Shown in pieces: positions 9,101-17,370 of a stretch of 64,000 nucleotides of DNA; positions within the stretch are counted from its first letter, which is position 1; each line of letters opens with the position of its first letter. Under the pieces are notes generated by a model. The model saw only the letters and a program-made list of their open reading frames with translations. It was not told the origin of the DNA and made no database searches. This DNA comes from Acaryochloris sp. CCMEE 5410 (lineage in GTDB: Bacteria; Cyanobacteriota; Cyanobacteriia; Thermosynechococcales; Thermosynechococcaceae): assembly GCF_000238775.2 (NCBI RefSeq), contig NZ_AFEJ02000001.1:1426001-1490000 (forward strand), given 5' to 3'. The translations under genes and the position numbers were made by a program.

Positions 9101-10305
9101 CGGTGCCAGGACAGAATACGTTTACATTATCCAACGCTGCTTTAGCGGCTAACCAGAGTTGTACGGTGTCCGTGCGGGTCACGCTATTAGATACCGGTAA
9201 TACCATTAACCAATTGAATATCGGGGATGTCTTCAGCCAAGAAAATGTCACCAATGACCAAGCCGCACAGGCAACATTAAACGCGCTGGCCGCAATTACC
9301 CCAGGCAAATCTTTTAATCCCACTTCTATGGAAGGGGGAGAGATCAGCCAATTGACCTTAACCATTACCAACAACCAAACCAACAATGAGTCTGGGGAGT
9401 CGCTGTCGAATGTTTCGATCAACGACACATTGCCGACGGATCTATTTGTGGCTAATACCCCCAATGCCAGCACGACCTGTTCCAGTGGAACCGTCAATGT
9501 AACGCCAGGGGGGACCACGGTGCAGATGACGGGAGCAACCCTAGCACCGGGTGCCAATTGCCAAGTTCAGGTGGATGTGACATCCAATTTAATGGGCAAT
9601 TACGTCAACCGGATTGAAAGAGGCGATTTAACGGCCCAAATTCAGCCTTCCATTGATCCGATGACGGGTGGAACCCCCACGATTATCGAAAATACGGCTC
9701 GACCCACGGCTACGTTAGTGGTCAATTCAGATAAACTACCGCCTGAGATCATTCTAGTGAAGCGGATTACAGCCGTGAATGGGGTGAATGTCACTGGATT
9801 TGAGGATGGTACGGGTACGGATGATAACGATCCGCATTGGCCCACCCCCGTTAGCGATTCATTACGAGGGGCCTTAAATCTAACCACTCCCGTGAAACCT
9901 GGCGATGATTTGGAGTATTCGATTTACTTCTTGAACACAGGACTATCGGAAGCCTTTGGAGTAACGTTGTGCGATCGCGTTCCTGAATTCACGACTTACC
10001 AACGCAATACCTATAACAACCAACCGAATCAAGATGCAGGCGGTATCGCGGGTTCCGGTCGGGGCATGATGTTAGGTCTAGGCACCAGTGAAGTCTCGCT
10101 CACCAATGGACCCGATGGTGATCAGGGGTACTACTTTGAACCCAATGTCGATCCAACCCTGACCTTGCCGACTATCAACTGTGATGGGGCTAATAATAAT
10201 GGTGCCGTTGGAGTGCAAATCAGTAGTTCAATTCCGAATGCGGTAGGTTCAGGAAATCCAGCCAACTCATATGGTTATATCCGGTTCACCGCCACGGTTG
10301 ACTAG
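6121..10305 (+). CDS. giant secreted DUF11 tandem-repeat protein, 1394 aa
   Basis: The N-terminus carries a hydrophobic segment after basic residues (LILAFSAFFCALVGHMGFF, about residues 30-48), consistent with export. At least eight tandem repeats of about 120-160 residues follow, each opening with a K-S/N-F-x-P-x-x-I/V-x-x-G-x-x-S-x-L-x-I-x-I-x-N type segment (LNKSFTPNTIPGDG, VEIVKSFDASSVRRG, VNLNKSFSPNSVVVG, ITPGKSFNPTSMEGG) and closing with A-S-T-T-C...G...C-x-I/V. Two cysteines per repeat suggest disulfides outside the cytoplasm. The last ~190 residues match the C-terminus of the divergent protein at 2635-5118. Likely a fibrous surface or matrix protein. No enzyme domain is visible. Confidence 0.8.
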   Translation: MLKRIRFPKFNLASWQAWRNGLGRSTKRGLILAFSAFFCALVGHMGFFHDPVVAMPNADLALLNAFDPVESPPGDPVTYRLTFRNSTGNPVSITSLNHTLPSAPGNLVFDSATTFNDCGSTVAITTGSPTGSPGSVAITGGTIPAGSPGQCTIEIPVRGFSAGNHSDTIPAEALVTAVGNSPDATAATLQIDGATPTTLNKSFTPNTIPGDGRSIVTIRINNPNEYDLTGTTATPTLTDDLPSDGANQLVVDTRAGAPAPSTTCTGGTVNIKAGNTGIELVGGTIPNESFCTVTFPVTQANGGTYTNNIPANTLSTVNLISNSNSPSTNLNVQTEISIGKNFSDGTRDEGETTNLTITITNGGGALTNATLTDNLPAPLVVADTPNASTTCTSSGSSETLSVTPLASSFTLNSANVGGGATAQVPGSDAATNSLGSCTISVTVKVDPGVVGNIADSNGSSVTNTIPASALGNDQGRTNSDPATDNITVRPALVVSKGYSNNDGIAPGGTTRMTINVQNRSAAVGATGVGFVDNLPGALVVADPANISTNSNCGTPTVTANPGSGTVTFSGGTINTNRTCTVQVDVFLPTGTSGTNLDNVIANDSITNTEGFDSNGVTGSEGRLTVVDDVEIVKSFDASSVRRGVPSTLRIVIRNNRRTDSPGGTGTTLPLTGVDIDDNLPPNLQVANPANFSHSGCSFDVPPNPGPTFSGNTPGSTSFTMRDGSIAPVDDSDPNADTCTIQFDVTEIVTTNAAFPPPQTYPNTTSGFTNDQGITATEGSATLTVTSPLEGTKSFQSEQVVAGGKSTAVIQLTNTWENPLTVTTFTDTWAQTNVEVASPLVASSTCGGTITTTPGSNTVDFAGGTVPAQVGGIPGLCEIRFEVIMNAGGSSTFDNTLPAGSITTNEGFVNPIDVTGTLTRTTANVNLNKSFSPNSVVVGDPSTLTVTVSNPNGGIPVTQLGVTDTMPAEMVVFSVPSASTTCLQSDGTTAATVTAVPGQNTFTLSNAALAANQSCTVSVRVTLLDTGNTINQLNIGDVFSQENVTNDQAAQATLNALAAITPGKSFNPTSMEGGEISQLTLTITNNQTNNESGESLSNVSINDTLPTDLFVANTPNASTTCSSGTVNVTPGGTTVQMTGATLAPGANCQVQVDVTSNLMGNYVNRIERGDLTAQIQPSIDPMTGGTPTIIENTARPTATLVVNSDKLPPEIILVKRITAVNGVNVTGFEDGTGTDDNDPHWPTPVSDSLRGALNLTTPVKPGDDLEYSIYFLNTGLSEAFGVTLCDRVPEFTTYQRNTYNNQPNQDAGGIAGSGRGMMLGLGTSEVSLTNGPDGDQGYYFEPNVDPTLTLPTINCDGANNNGAVGVQISSSIPNAVGSGNPANSYGYIRFTATVD

Positions 10306-10379
10306 ATACTATGTCTTGGGCAAAGTCCCTGATCGGTTTTTGCCCGCCCTGTCATTTGCAGCGCCTGTTGATTTGAATT

Positions 10380-10751
10380 ATGAAAGATATTTTGAAATAC
10401 CTAATGGTTTGTTCTCTATTATTGCTGGTTGTTTTTGTGCCAGCAAGGATGAGTTATGCCGCTGAAGTCCATGAATATTCTATGTGGCTCCAGCAAGGAG
10501 AATCTTTCACTCTCGAACAATATTTGTCTGAGAATGAAACGATGGCAGCAGGTTGTAGTGAAGACTGCTTTGATATTGATTTATTTCTATACGATGCAAT
10601 GACAAAAAAAGCAGTCCATCAAGACACTAAGACCAATACTAATCCGAAGATTACGGCCCCTTATGACAGTGATTTTGTAGTCAATCTATTATTGTCAAAT
10701 TGCGCAGCTAATAAAGGCTGTAAGGTCTGGATTGATCGAGTTGATGAATAA
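10380..10751 (+). CDS. small secreted cysteine-containing protein, 123 aa
   Basis: A clear Sec signal peptide (YLMVCSLLLLVVFVPARMSYA, cleaved near residue 28) leads a mature part of about 95 residues. That part has four cysteines in two pairs (C-S-E-D-C and C-A-A-N-K-G-C), suggesting two disulfides. The pattern GESFTLEQYLSENETMAAGC...DLFLYD...DSDFVVNLLLSNC resembles small periplasmic beta-sandwich proteins, but I do not recognise a named family. It follows the giant DUF11 gene by 74 bases on the same strand and may be cotranscribed with it, so a role in surface assembly is possible but unproven. Confidence 0.6.
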   Translation: MKDILKYLMVCSLLLLVVFVPARMSYAAEVHEYSMWLQQGESFTLEQYLSENETMAAGCSEDCFDIDLFLYDAMTKKAVHQDTKTNTNPKITAPYDSDFVVNLLLSNCAANKGCKVWIDRVDE

Positions 10752-11078
10752 AAGGTGAGGTTCTAGATCCATGAACTTTAGGAGGACTATTGCCAACAAA
10801 GCGAACAACAATGAAGTCTTTATCCAGTGGATTTCATATTTAAAGAATTATGCTGAAGATTTATGAATTAAAGACAAAAACCAGTAATTATGTCCAAAAT
10901 AGTAGGTGCATGGATCTTAGATCATTCTTAAGTGAGCGAAATCCATAAAAGGGGGATCGTCGCTAATGATTAAATTGCTTTCTTCTGTCTTGTCAAAAGT
11001 TCCTGAAGTATCCGAACTGGGTACACTAAAGTGCAAGCTGAGCATCTCGTTCCACTCCTTTTTTAGCCAAATTTAGCC
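10752..11078. other. intergenic, no supported gene
   Basis: The region holds one 31-codon frame (10771-10866) without supporting features. It must contain the promoter of the REC-GGDEF-EAL gene. No strong hairpin terminator was seen. Confidence 0.5.
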
Positions 11079-12989
11079 ATGACACTGAATACACCTGCAT
11101 CCCAAACGGTGGATTTGCCTACAGATGAAGAGTCGAAAGGCTTGATTTTGATCGTTGATGATACGCCCCACAACTTACAAATCTTATCCACGGCGTTGAC
11201 TAAACAAGGCTATCAAGTGCGAGGGGCCGCCAATGGTTCCATGGCACTGATTGGGGCAAGGAACATTATGCCCGACTTGATCTTGCTAGATATCAAGATG
11301 CCAGAAATGGATGGCTATACCGTTTGTGAACGCTTGAAATCAGAAGCATTAACGCAAGATATCCCAGTCATTTTTATTAGCGCTTTAGACGATGCCTTGG
11401 ATAAGGTCAAAGCGTTTACCGTGGGTGGAGTAGACTACATCACCAAGCCCTTTCAACTAGCAGAGATCCTGGCTCGGGTGGAAAATCAACTGACCATTGG
11501 TCGGCTGCAAAAAAAACAGCGTAAACAAAATGAACGACTGCAGGCTGAGGTGCGCGATCGCATCGCTGCTGAAGCCCAAATCCAAGCCCTTAATGCGGAT
11601 CTAGAGCAAAGAGTGTTTCAGCGAACGGAGCGGCTGAATCAGGAAATTGCTGAGCGGGAGAAAGTACAGCAGCAGTTAAAACATATGGCCATGCACGATC
11701 CGTTGACGGATCTGCCCAACCGGACGTTGTTTCTCAACTGTCTCGAAGAAACGATTCAGGACACCCAAAAACAGACCGATCAATCCTTTGCGCTGCTGTT
11801 TCTGGATTGCGATCGCTTCAAGTCTATTAACGATTCCTTGGGACATTTGGTTGGGGACCAATTTTTAGTTGCGATCGCAAAACGGTTCCAGTGCTGCGTG
11901 GGCGATCAACTCCTGGCCCGTTTAGGCGGCGATGAATTTACGATTCTGCTCAAAAATGTCTCCAACGAGCAGCAAGCCATTGATATTGCAGATGCCATTC
12001 AACGCAGTTTACTAGAGCCGTTTCATATTGGCGACAACGAATTCTTTGTCTCTGCCAGTATTGGCATTGTGATGAGCAGCCCGGACTATCAGCAACCCAC
12101 CGAAATGTTGCGGGATGCCGATACCGCCATGTATCGAGCCAAAGCCATGGGCAAGGCACGGCACGTCGTCTTCAATGCCAGCATGCATGAAGATGTCCAA
12201 AGTTCTCTACAACTAGAAACCGATTTACGTCGGGCCATCGAGCGGCAAGAATTTATTCTCAACTATCAACCGATTGTGGCCCTGGATACGGGCATGATTA
12301 CCGGGTTTGAGGCTCTAGTTCGCTGGATCAGCCCAGAGCTAGGCTTTGTTTCCCCAGGGAAATTTATTCCCCTAGCGGAGGATACAGGCCTCATTATTCC
12401 CCTTGGGGAGTGGGTGCTACGGGAAGCCTGCCGTCAGCTGAATGAATGGCAATCCAACAATGTGACGGATATTCCCTTAACCATGAGCGTCAATTTATCC
12501 GTTAAGCAATTCTCCCAACCCAACCTGATTGAAACCATTGACCAAATTTTGGCAGAAACCCAACTGCCTAACCAGTGCCTAAAGTTGGAAATTACCGAAA
12601 GTGCCATTATGGAGAATTCTGACTCTGCGGCCAAGATTCTCGATCAGCTCAGAGACCGCCAGATTCACCTCAGCATTGATGATTTTGGTACAGGCTACTC
12701 TTCTTTAAGCTACCTGCATCGGTTCCCCGTCAATACCTTGAAGGTGGATCGATCTTTTGTCTGTCGCCTAGATGCCGCAGATGATAACGTGGCTATTGTT
12801 CAGGCCATTGTTACCTTAGCTCAAACCATGGGAATGGATGTGGTCGCGGAAGGGATTGAAACCACAGAACAGCAACGTCAGCTGGAAAACTTAGGGTGTG
12901 AATATGGGCAGGGATACCTGTTTTGCAAGCCCGTGAATGCCGAAACAGCCAGTGAAATGCTCGCCAACAAAAATCACAAATTGTTTTAG
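11079..12989 (+). CDS. response regulator with GGDEF and EAL domains (c-di-GMP turnover)
   Basis: A 636-residue cytoplasmic protein. A receiver domain spans about 22-140 with acidic pocket residues in LIVDD, the phosphoacceptor Asp71 in LLLDIKMPEMDG and the Lys in DYITKPF. A charged helical linker (about 145-205) leads to a GGDEF domain with an intact RLGGDEFTIL active site, so cyclase activity is plausible. The EAL domain (about 375-625) has EALVRW, NLSVKQF, EITES, DDFGTGYSS and AEGIE motifs, so phosphodiesterase activity is plausible too. Which activity dominates cannot be read from sequence. No kinase gene is adjacent, so the phosphodonor is encoded elsewhere. Confidence 0.93.
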   Translation: MTLNTPASQTVDLPTDEESKGLILIVDDTPHNLQILSTALTKQGYQVRGAANGSMALIGARNIMPDLILLDIKMPEMDGYTVCERLKSEALTQDIPVIFISALDDALDKVKAFTVGGVDYITKPFQLAEILARVENQLTIGRLQKKQRKQNERLQAEVRDRIAAEAQIQALNADLEQRVFQRTERLNQEIAEREKVQQQLKHMAMHDPLTDLPNRTLFLNCLEETIQDTQKQTDQSFALLFLDCDRFKSINDSLGHLVGDQFLVAIAKRFQCCVGDQLLARLGGDEFTILLKNVSNEQQAIDIADAIQRSLLEPFHIGDNEFFVSASIGIVMSSPDYQQPTEMLRDADTAMYRAKAMGKARHVVFNASMHEDVQSSLQLETDLRRAIERQEFILNYQPIVALDTGMITGFEALVRWISPELGFVSPGKFIPLAEDTGLIIPLGEWVLREACRQLNEWQSNNVTDIPLTMSVNLSVKQFSQPNLIETIDQILAETQLPNQCLKLEITESAIMENSDSAAKILDQLRDRQIHLSIDDFGTGYSSLSYLHRFPVNTLKVDRSFVCRLDAADDNVAIVQAIVTLAQTMGMDVVAEGIETTEQQRQLENLGCEYGQGYLFCKPVNAETASEMLANKNHKLF

Positions 12990-13069
12990 GGGCTAGACCA
13001 CCTTTTATCGTTCTCTTATCCCCGTTAGCTCTGATTTTCCTCGGTCGAGCTGGGGCAACCTAGGCAGAC

Positions 13070-14548
13070 TTAGCGGCGTTGAAACATGCTAAGGGAAAGC
13101 ACATAGATATAGCCAATTAAGAAGAGCAGTAGAAACGGGAGGGATAGGTAATGGGCGTTGACGACCGCTACGCTGATGGTTAGCAGTAGATACACCACCA
13201 TAGACAGCTCCAGGTAGGGCACTAAATTTCTGGCGGCGCGGTATTTTCTAGTTTTCCAGTCCTCTTCATTGCTCGTAACGCCATGCTTGGGGGTGCGGAC
13301 AAAATCGCGCCCCACACGAAACAGGCCATCATAAACGGCTAAAGATTGATTGATACTGAGGCCAATCCCCACACTCATCAGTAAAAAAAGGTTGGAGGTG
13401 AGTTTCCACGGCGAATGTTGCCCCCGTTGTTCCTTTTGGGCCACGGAGTAAAAGGCTAATAGACTTAGGGTGGTAATCAGAAATAGCGGTAGGTGGATGG
13501 CTAGGCCATATCGCCAGCCCGTTTCGGCGAGAAAAAGTTGATAGGGCAACGATAACAGCAGTAAGACCAATAACAGCAGGTAATTGAAGTTATTGGTGAG
13601 GTGAAAAAAGGCTTCTAGCTTGACGTGCCAGGGGGCATTCGAGGTCAAAATCGGTAGCAGCAGTTTCTTCGCCACTTGACTGGCCCCTTTGGCCCATCGA
13701 AATTGCTGAGACTTAAAAGAATTCATCTCCATGGGCAATTCGGCAGGCACCACAATATTGGGTAAGTAAATGCACTCCCATCCTTTGAGCTGGGCTCGAT
13801 AAGACAAGTCCAAATCCTCCGTTACGGTGGTATGCTGCCAGCCCCCCGCATCTTCGATGGTCTGGATCCGCCAAATCCCTGCTGTGCCGTTGAAGTTGAA
13901 AAAACACCCGGACCGATTGCGAGACGTTTGTTCCGTGACGAAATGCCCATCCAACATCAAAGCCTGGATTTCTGTGAGGATGGAATAGTGGCGATTAATA
14001 TGTCCCCAGCGGGCTTGGACCATGCCCACCTTTGGGTCGGCAAAATAGTGAACCATGTTGGTCAAGGTATCGGGGGAAGGGACAAAATCAGCATCAAAGA
14101 TCATCACCAAGTCCCCGGTGGCGGACTGGAGACCATAGGCTAGGGCTCCTGCTTTATACCCTTTGCGATCGCAGCGATGGATATAGTCAATATTGAGGGG
14201 GCGCTGCTTTAGTTCTCGCACCTTTGCTCGACAAATCTCTCGCGTTTCATCCGTCGAGTCATCTAAGACCTGAATTTGCAGCTTATCAACGGGATACTCC
14301 AAGGCGGCAACGGCCTCTAGGAGCCGATCCACTACATACATTTCATTAAATAGTGGGAGCTGAATGGTTACCTGGGGCAAGTCAGCGTCGGAAAATTTGT
14401 GTAGGGGCGGAATTTCTCGACGACGATGCAGATAATACCGCCAAATAATCGAAATTTTGTGGAAGCTATATATGGCGATCAGCGTCAAAATACCAAGGTA
14501 TAGCTCAGGAATAACACCTGAAATGCCATCAATGAAACTAATGCCCAT
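13070..14548 (-). CDS. processive family-2 glycosyltransferase, membrane-bound
   Basis: A 492-residue protein with an N-terminal membrane helix (ELYLGILTLIAIYSF), a GT-A catalytic domain with DDSTDET, DADF (the D-x-D metal site), TEDLDLSYRAQLKGW and the processivity motif QQFRW, then several C-terminal membrane helices. This is the cellulose synthase/beta-mannan synthase-like architecture: a nucleotide-sugar is used at the cytoplasmic face to extend a beta-linked polysaccharide. Substrate specificity cannot be read. No PilZ domain and no cellulose-export partner are visible nearby. It converges with the c-di-GMP gene ending at 12989. Confidence 0.9.
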   Translation of the reverse strand: MGISFIDGISGVIPELYLGILTLIAIYSFHKISIIWRYYLHRRREIPPLHKFSDADLPQVTIQLPLFNEMYVVDRLLEAVAALEYPVDKLQIQVLDDSTDETREICRAKVRELKQRPLNIDYIHRCDRKGYKAGALAYGLQSATGDLVMIFDADFVPSPDTLTNMVHYFADPKVGMVQARWGHINRHYSILTEIQALMLDGHFVTEQTSRNRSGCFFNFNGTAGIWRIQTIEDAGGWQHTTVTEDLDLSYRAQLKGWECIYLPNIVVPAELPMEMNSFKSQQFRWAKGASQVAKKLLLPILTSNAPWHVKLEAFFHLTNNFNYLLLLVLLLLSLPYQLFLAETGWRYGLAIHLPLFLITTLSLLAFYSVAQKEQRGQHSPWKLTSNLFLLMSVGIGLSINQSLAVYDGLFRVGRDFVRTPKHGVTSNEEDWKTRKYRAARNLVPYLELSMVVYLLLTISVAVVNAHYLSLPFLLLFLIGYIYVLSLSMFQRR

Positions 14549-14786
14549 ATAATGCTTTTCGTTAATTGAATATACTCAGAATTTGTAATAAATTCTGGTT
14601 CCCTTGCCCTGTTTAAGGAGGTGGAGGACTGTATTCTATCTCGCCCAGACTAGAGCCAGCTTAATTCAATCTGAGAAGATAATTAGTTTCGGCCCCCGGG
14701 CGATCTCTCTTGAAATGGCGTATTTGCTGGGGCCAGGAAGCCTCAAGCTGAAGTCTGATTTAATAGGTGTGAGTTGCCTTTAATAG

Positions 14787-15305
14787 GTGCAATATCAAAA
14801 CTCTTATTCAGCTTTCATCTGGAGAGTCGCCAATTTGTATCACGGGGATGACATCGATTTGTTGTATGTTCTTCGTCCCCATGGCTGGAGCGATTTGCTC
14901 TTCTATGTGGGGGGAGATATCCATCATCTCTGTATCACTCATGTTTTCTCCGATCCGACCGTAGATCTGAGCCATCTCGCGAGTAGTCTACACCAGGGTG
15001 TGCCTGCCATTGAGCTTTTGCTCTGGGACGAGCCTGGAGGTCATATCCTTCGGTGTAAGCAGTTGAAGGAACAGCGTCATCGGTATGCTGTCCAACTCGC
15101 CAGCTTCCCTGAAGGCCCTCCTGAATCCAGTCAGCGCACCGAAACTATCCTGGTCGAGTTCAATATCAAAGCGGCCCATTTTGTGAAGCTGATTTATTGC
15201 CAACTGGAGAAAACGGCCAAGCTTTATGAGGAGAAGACCTATCGGAAGCACCGTGATTTTTCCTATGCAGGATTCGATTGCCTGCGCCAACAGCTTTTTG
15301 ATTAA
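14787..15305 (+). CDS. hypothetical protein, 172 aa
   Basis: The frame opens at GTG and has no signal peptide or membrane helix. I do not recognise the family. Notable segments are LLYVLRPHGWSDLLFYVGGDIHHL near residue 25 and a lysine-rich C-terminal helix (KLIYCQLEKTAKLYEEKTYRKHRD). The start codon lies inside the second copy of an 11-base direct repeat, and no ribosome binding site precedes it, so the true start could be further inside. It converges with the kinase gene ending at 15340. Confidence 0.6.
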   Translation: MQYQNSYSAFIWRVANLYHGDDIDLLYVLRPHGWSDLLFYVGGDIHHLCITHVFSDPTVDLSHLASSLHQGVPAIELLLWDEPGGHILRCKQLKEQRHRYAVQLASFPEGPPESSQRTETILVEFNIKAAHFVKLIYCQLEKTAKLYEEKTYRKHRDFSYAGFDCLRQQLFD

Positions 15306-15339
15306 TCTGCTTACATGTAAAGTTCCACTGAACTTTTAA

Positions 15340-17007
15340 CTAATCATCTTCCAGCTCTAAAAATCGATCTTGGGCAATGGCAAACCACAGTTGCTGGGCG
15401 TGTTTGCCTTGAAGATCGACATTGCGATACATGGGTAAATCATCCACCAATTTGTCTTCCACTCGTCGATAAAAGCGGCGTCTATTGACCTTTTTGCGGC
15501 GCAATTGCTGGTCTAAACGTTGGCGATCGCGCAGTTGGTATTGGCCAATGCGATCGCGCACTTCAGGATTAAGCTTACCCATGACTTCTAAAACCTGAAA
15601 TCCCACCTCATCCCACTGTTCTCGCAAAGGGGCATCCGCTTCACTCCGGGTCAAGGCTCGCCCCTGGTAGTTGGGATATTCCAAGAAAAAGGCTTCGTTG
15701 GTGACCTGGTTGAAGTAGCGAGAAGAAACGCCTAGGGCATCAATCCGTTCGAACAATCGGGCTTTGCGAGACAACTCCTCCGGAGATAAAGACGGTGGTT
15801 CTTGAGGCTGGGCTGGCTCTTCCTGGCTGACGGGGGCACCAGTGGGAGCCTCAAGGCGCTCACGAATCGCCCAGATAACGCCCCCTAACAGAGTTGCGAT
15901 CGCCCCCAGAATCATCACTTGTTTCAGCAGGGTAATGGTCCAGTTTTGGACTTTAGTACCGACCTTCGTCACCACGCCTGGCTCTTTAACGATAGGCTCT
16001 GCTACAACCGTATGTTGGGTTACTTCAGCCTTAAACTCAGCAATATCTGTTGGCGGCGGTGGCGGAAAATCATCCCCTGTCTGATGGAGTGGGGGAGGCG
16101 TCGGTAGTTTTTGTCCTGGAGAAGGCGTGGCCAGATGTCCCAGCTGTTCTAAATCTCTTAGGGCTCGTTGGGCAGAAGGATAGCGGGCATGGGCTTGGGC
16201 TGCCACCATAGTCTCTAAAATCCGTGCCAATTCCTCATCCACGCCGAGATGTCGCCATTGGAAGGTCCGAGTATTAGCGTCATAAAATTCTTGGGGGTCT
16301 TGGCCCATCAGCATCACTAGAGCCGTTACCCCTAAAGCATAGAGATCGCTATGCTCATAGACTTTTCCCAGTCGAATCTGTTCTTCGGGTGCATATCCGG
16401 GCTTCCCGAGAATGGTGGTCCCCCCAAATTTTTGTTCGGGGTTATTGGGATTTACAAACTTACCAAAACTGGCCGTAATTTGCTTAACGCCCCCAAAGTC
16501 AATCAGAATCGGCAACCCATCCCTTTGCCGTTGGATCAGATTATCTGGCGAAATATCTCGGTGAATTAACCCCCGACGGTGGATGTAGTCGAGCACCGGT
16601 AAAAGCTGAGTTAAAAATCGATAGATTTCGGACTCGGTATAGGTTTGGCCTTGCTTGACTCGCTCTCGCAGCAAAGCTTGATAGGTGGCCCCTTCAACAT
16701 AGTCTTGGACCAAGCATAGGGACCGATCCTGCGGCCCCATAAACCATTCTCGAAAGTGAGGAATTTGGGGATGATCTAGCTTATAGAGGACTTCTGCCTC
16801 CCGCACAAATAGCTCTTTGGCCTTTGTCAGCAGAATTTCGCTACTTTCGCTGGCTGGGGCAAATTCTTTGAGGACACATCGCTCATTGAATCGATGAATA
16901 TCCTCGACCAAATAGGTACAGCCGAATCCACCCTGACCAAGTTCCCGCACGATGCGGTAGCGGTTGGCAATGGTTGTTGCTGGGGGATGATACTGCTGCG
17001 TTGGCAT
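15340..17007 (-). CDS. eukaryotic-type Ser/Thr protein kinase, membrane-anchored
   Basis: A 555-residue kinase of the cyanobacterial Pkn type. Residues about 16-275 hold the catalytic domain with GQGGFGCTY (glycine loop), LKEF (ATP lysine), HRDISPDNLI (catalytic loop; Ser replaces the common Lys), LIDFGGVK (DFG) and GYAPEEQ (APE). A Pro-rich linker follows, then one membrane helix (about 370-390, VMILGAIATLLGGVIWAI) and a ~150-residue domain beyond it, rich in Arg and Glu, with no family I recognise. Kinase activity appears intact, though the HRDIS variant deserves note. The substrate is unknown. Confidence 0.9.
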   Translation of the reverse strand: MPTQQYHPPATTIANRYRIVRELGQGGFGCTYLVEDIHRFNERCVLKEFAPASESSEILLTKAKELFVREAEVLYKLDHPQIPHFREWFMGPQDRSLCLVQDYVEGATYQALLRERVKQGQTYTESEIYRFLTQLLPVLDYIHRRGLIHRDISPDNLIQRQRDGLPILIDFGGVKQITASFGKFVNPNNPEQKFGGTTILGKPGYAPEEQIRLGKVYEHSDLYALGVTALVMLMGQDPQEFYDANTRTFQWRHLGVDEELARILETMVAAQAHARYPSAQRALRDLEQLGHLATPSPGQKLPTPPPLHQTGDDFPPPPPTDIAEFKAEVTQHTVVAEPIVKEPGVVTKVGTKVQNWTITLLKQVMILGAIATLLGGVIWAIRERLEAPTGAPVSQEEPAQPQEPPSLSPEELSRKARLFERIDALGVSSRYFNQVTNEAFFLEYPNYQGRALTRSEADAPLREQWDEVGFQVLEVMGKLNPEVRDRIGQYQLRDRQRLDQQLRRKKVNRRRFYRRVEDKLVDDLPMYRNVDLQGKHAQQLWFAIAQDRFLELEDD

Positions 17008-17370
17008 TCAGATGCACTCCACATCGGCAGATTGAAACAGAGCAGGGGCAAGACCCCGATTTCACCCTAAAATCGCGAGCCAAATCGAGTTATTGGCATC
17101 TTAGCAAACCCACCCTTGGGAATTTTGGAGGTTGTAGTGCTGCTCGATTCTTTACAAAGGCTAACAAACTCCATCGCCAGCGGGTGTCATCTCAATCACT
17201 GCATCTCTGTTAGCTCTATCTCAGTCTCCGTAATCAACATAGACGTTTTGGAACACCCTCTATGTTCCCTAATTCACCTTTTGTGAGTCTCAGAACGAGG
17301 GATAAAGGTGTCAATTTAGCATCCCTCGTATACCATGTAGCCAAAAGAAAGCGGTTTGTGGACAGGGTTT
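17008..17370. other. intergenic upstream of the HerA-like gene
   Basis: A 360-base gap between divergent genes without a supported ORF. It contains a perfect 9-bp inverted repeat at 17295-17329, listed separately. Promoters of both the kinase and the HerA-like gene must lie here. Confidence 0.5.
17295..17329. promoter_or_regulatory. 9-bp perfect inverted repeat before the HerA-like gene
   Basis: ACGAGGGAT (17295-17303) and ATCCCTCGT (17321-17329) are exact reverse complements with a 17-base spacer, 42 bases before the preferred ATG at 17371. It could be a dimer operator or an RNA hairpin in the 5' leader; there is no T-run after it, so it is not a terminator. Confidence 0.4.

Noticed and set aside
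7594-9557. Long reverse-strand open frames inside the giant DUF11 gene
   Set aside because: They arise from codon bias of the repetitive forward gene; translations are low-complexity and have no family features.
10771-10866. 31-codon ORF after the small secreted protein gene
   Set aside because: AGGTGAGG lies upstream but the peptide has no family features, no overlap or coupling with a neighbour, and length well within chance in this AT-rich gap.
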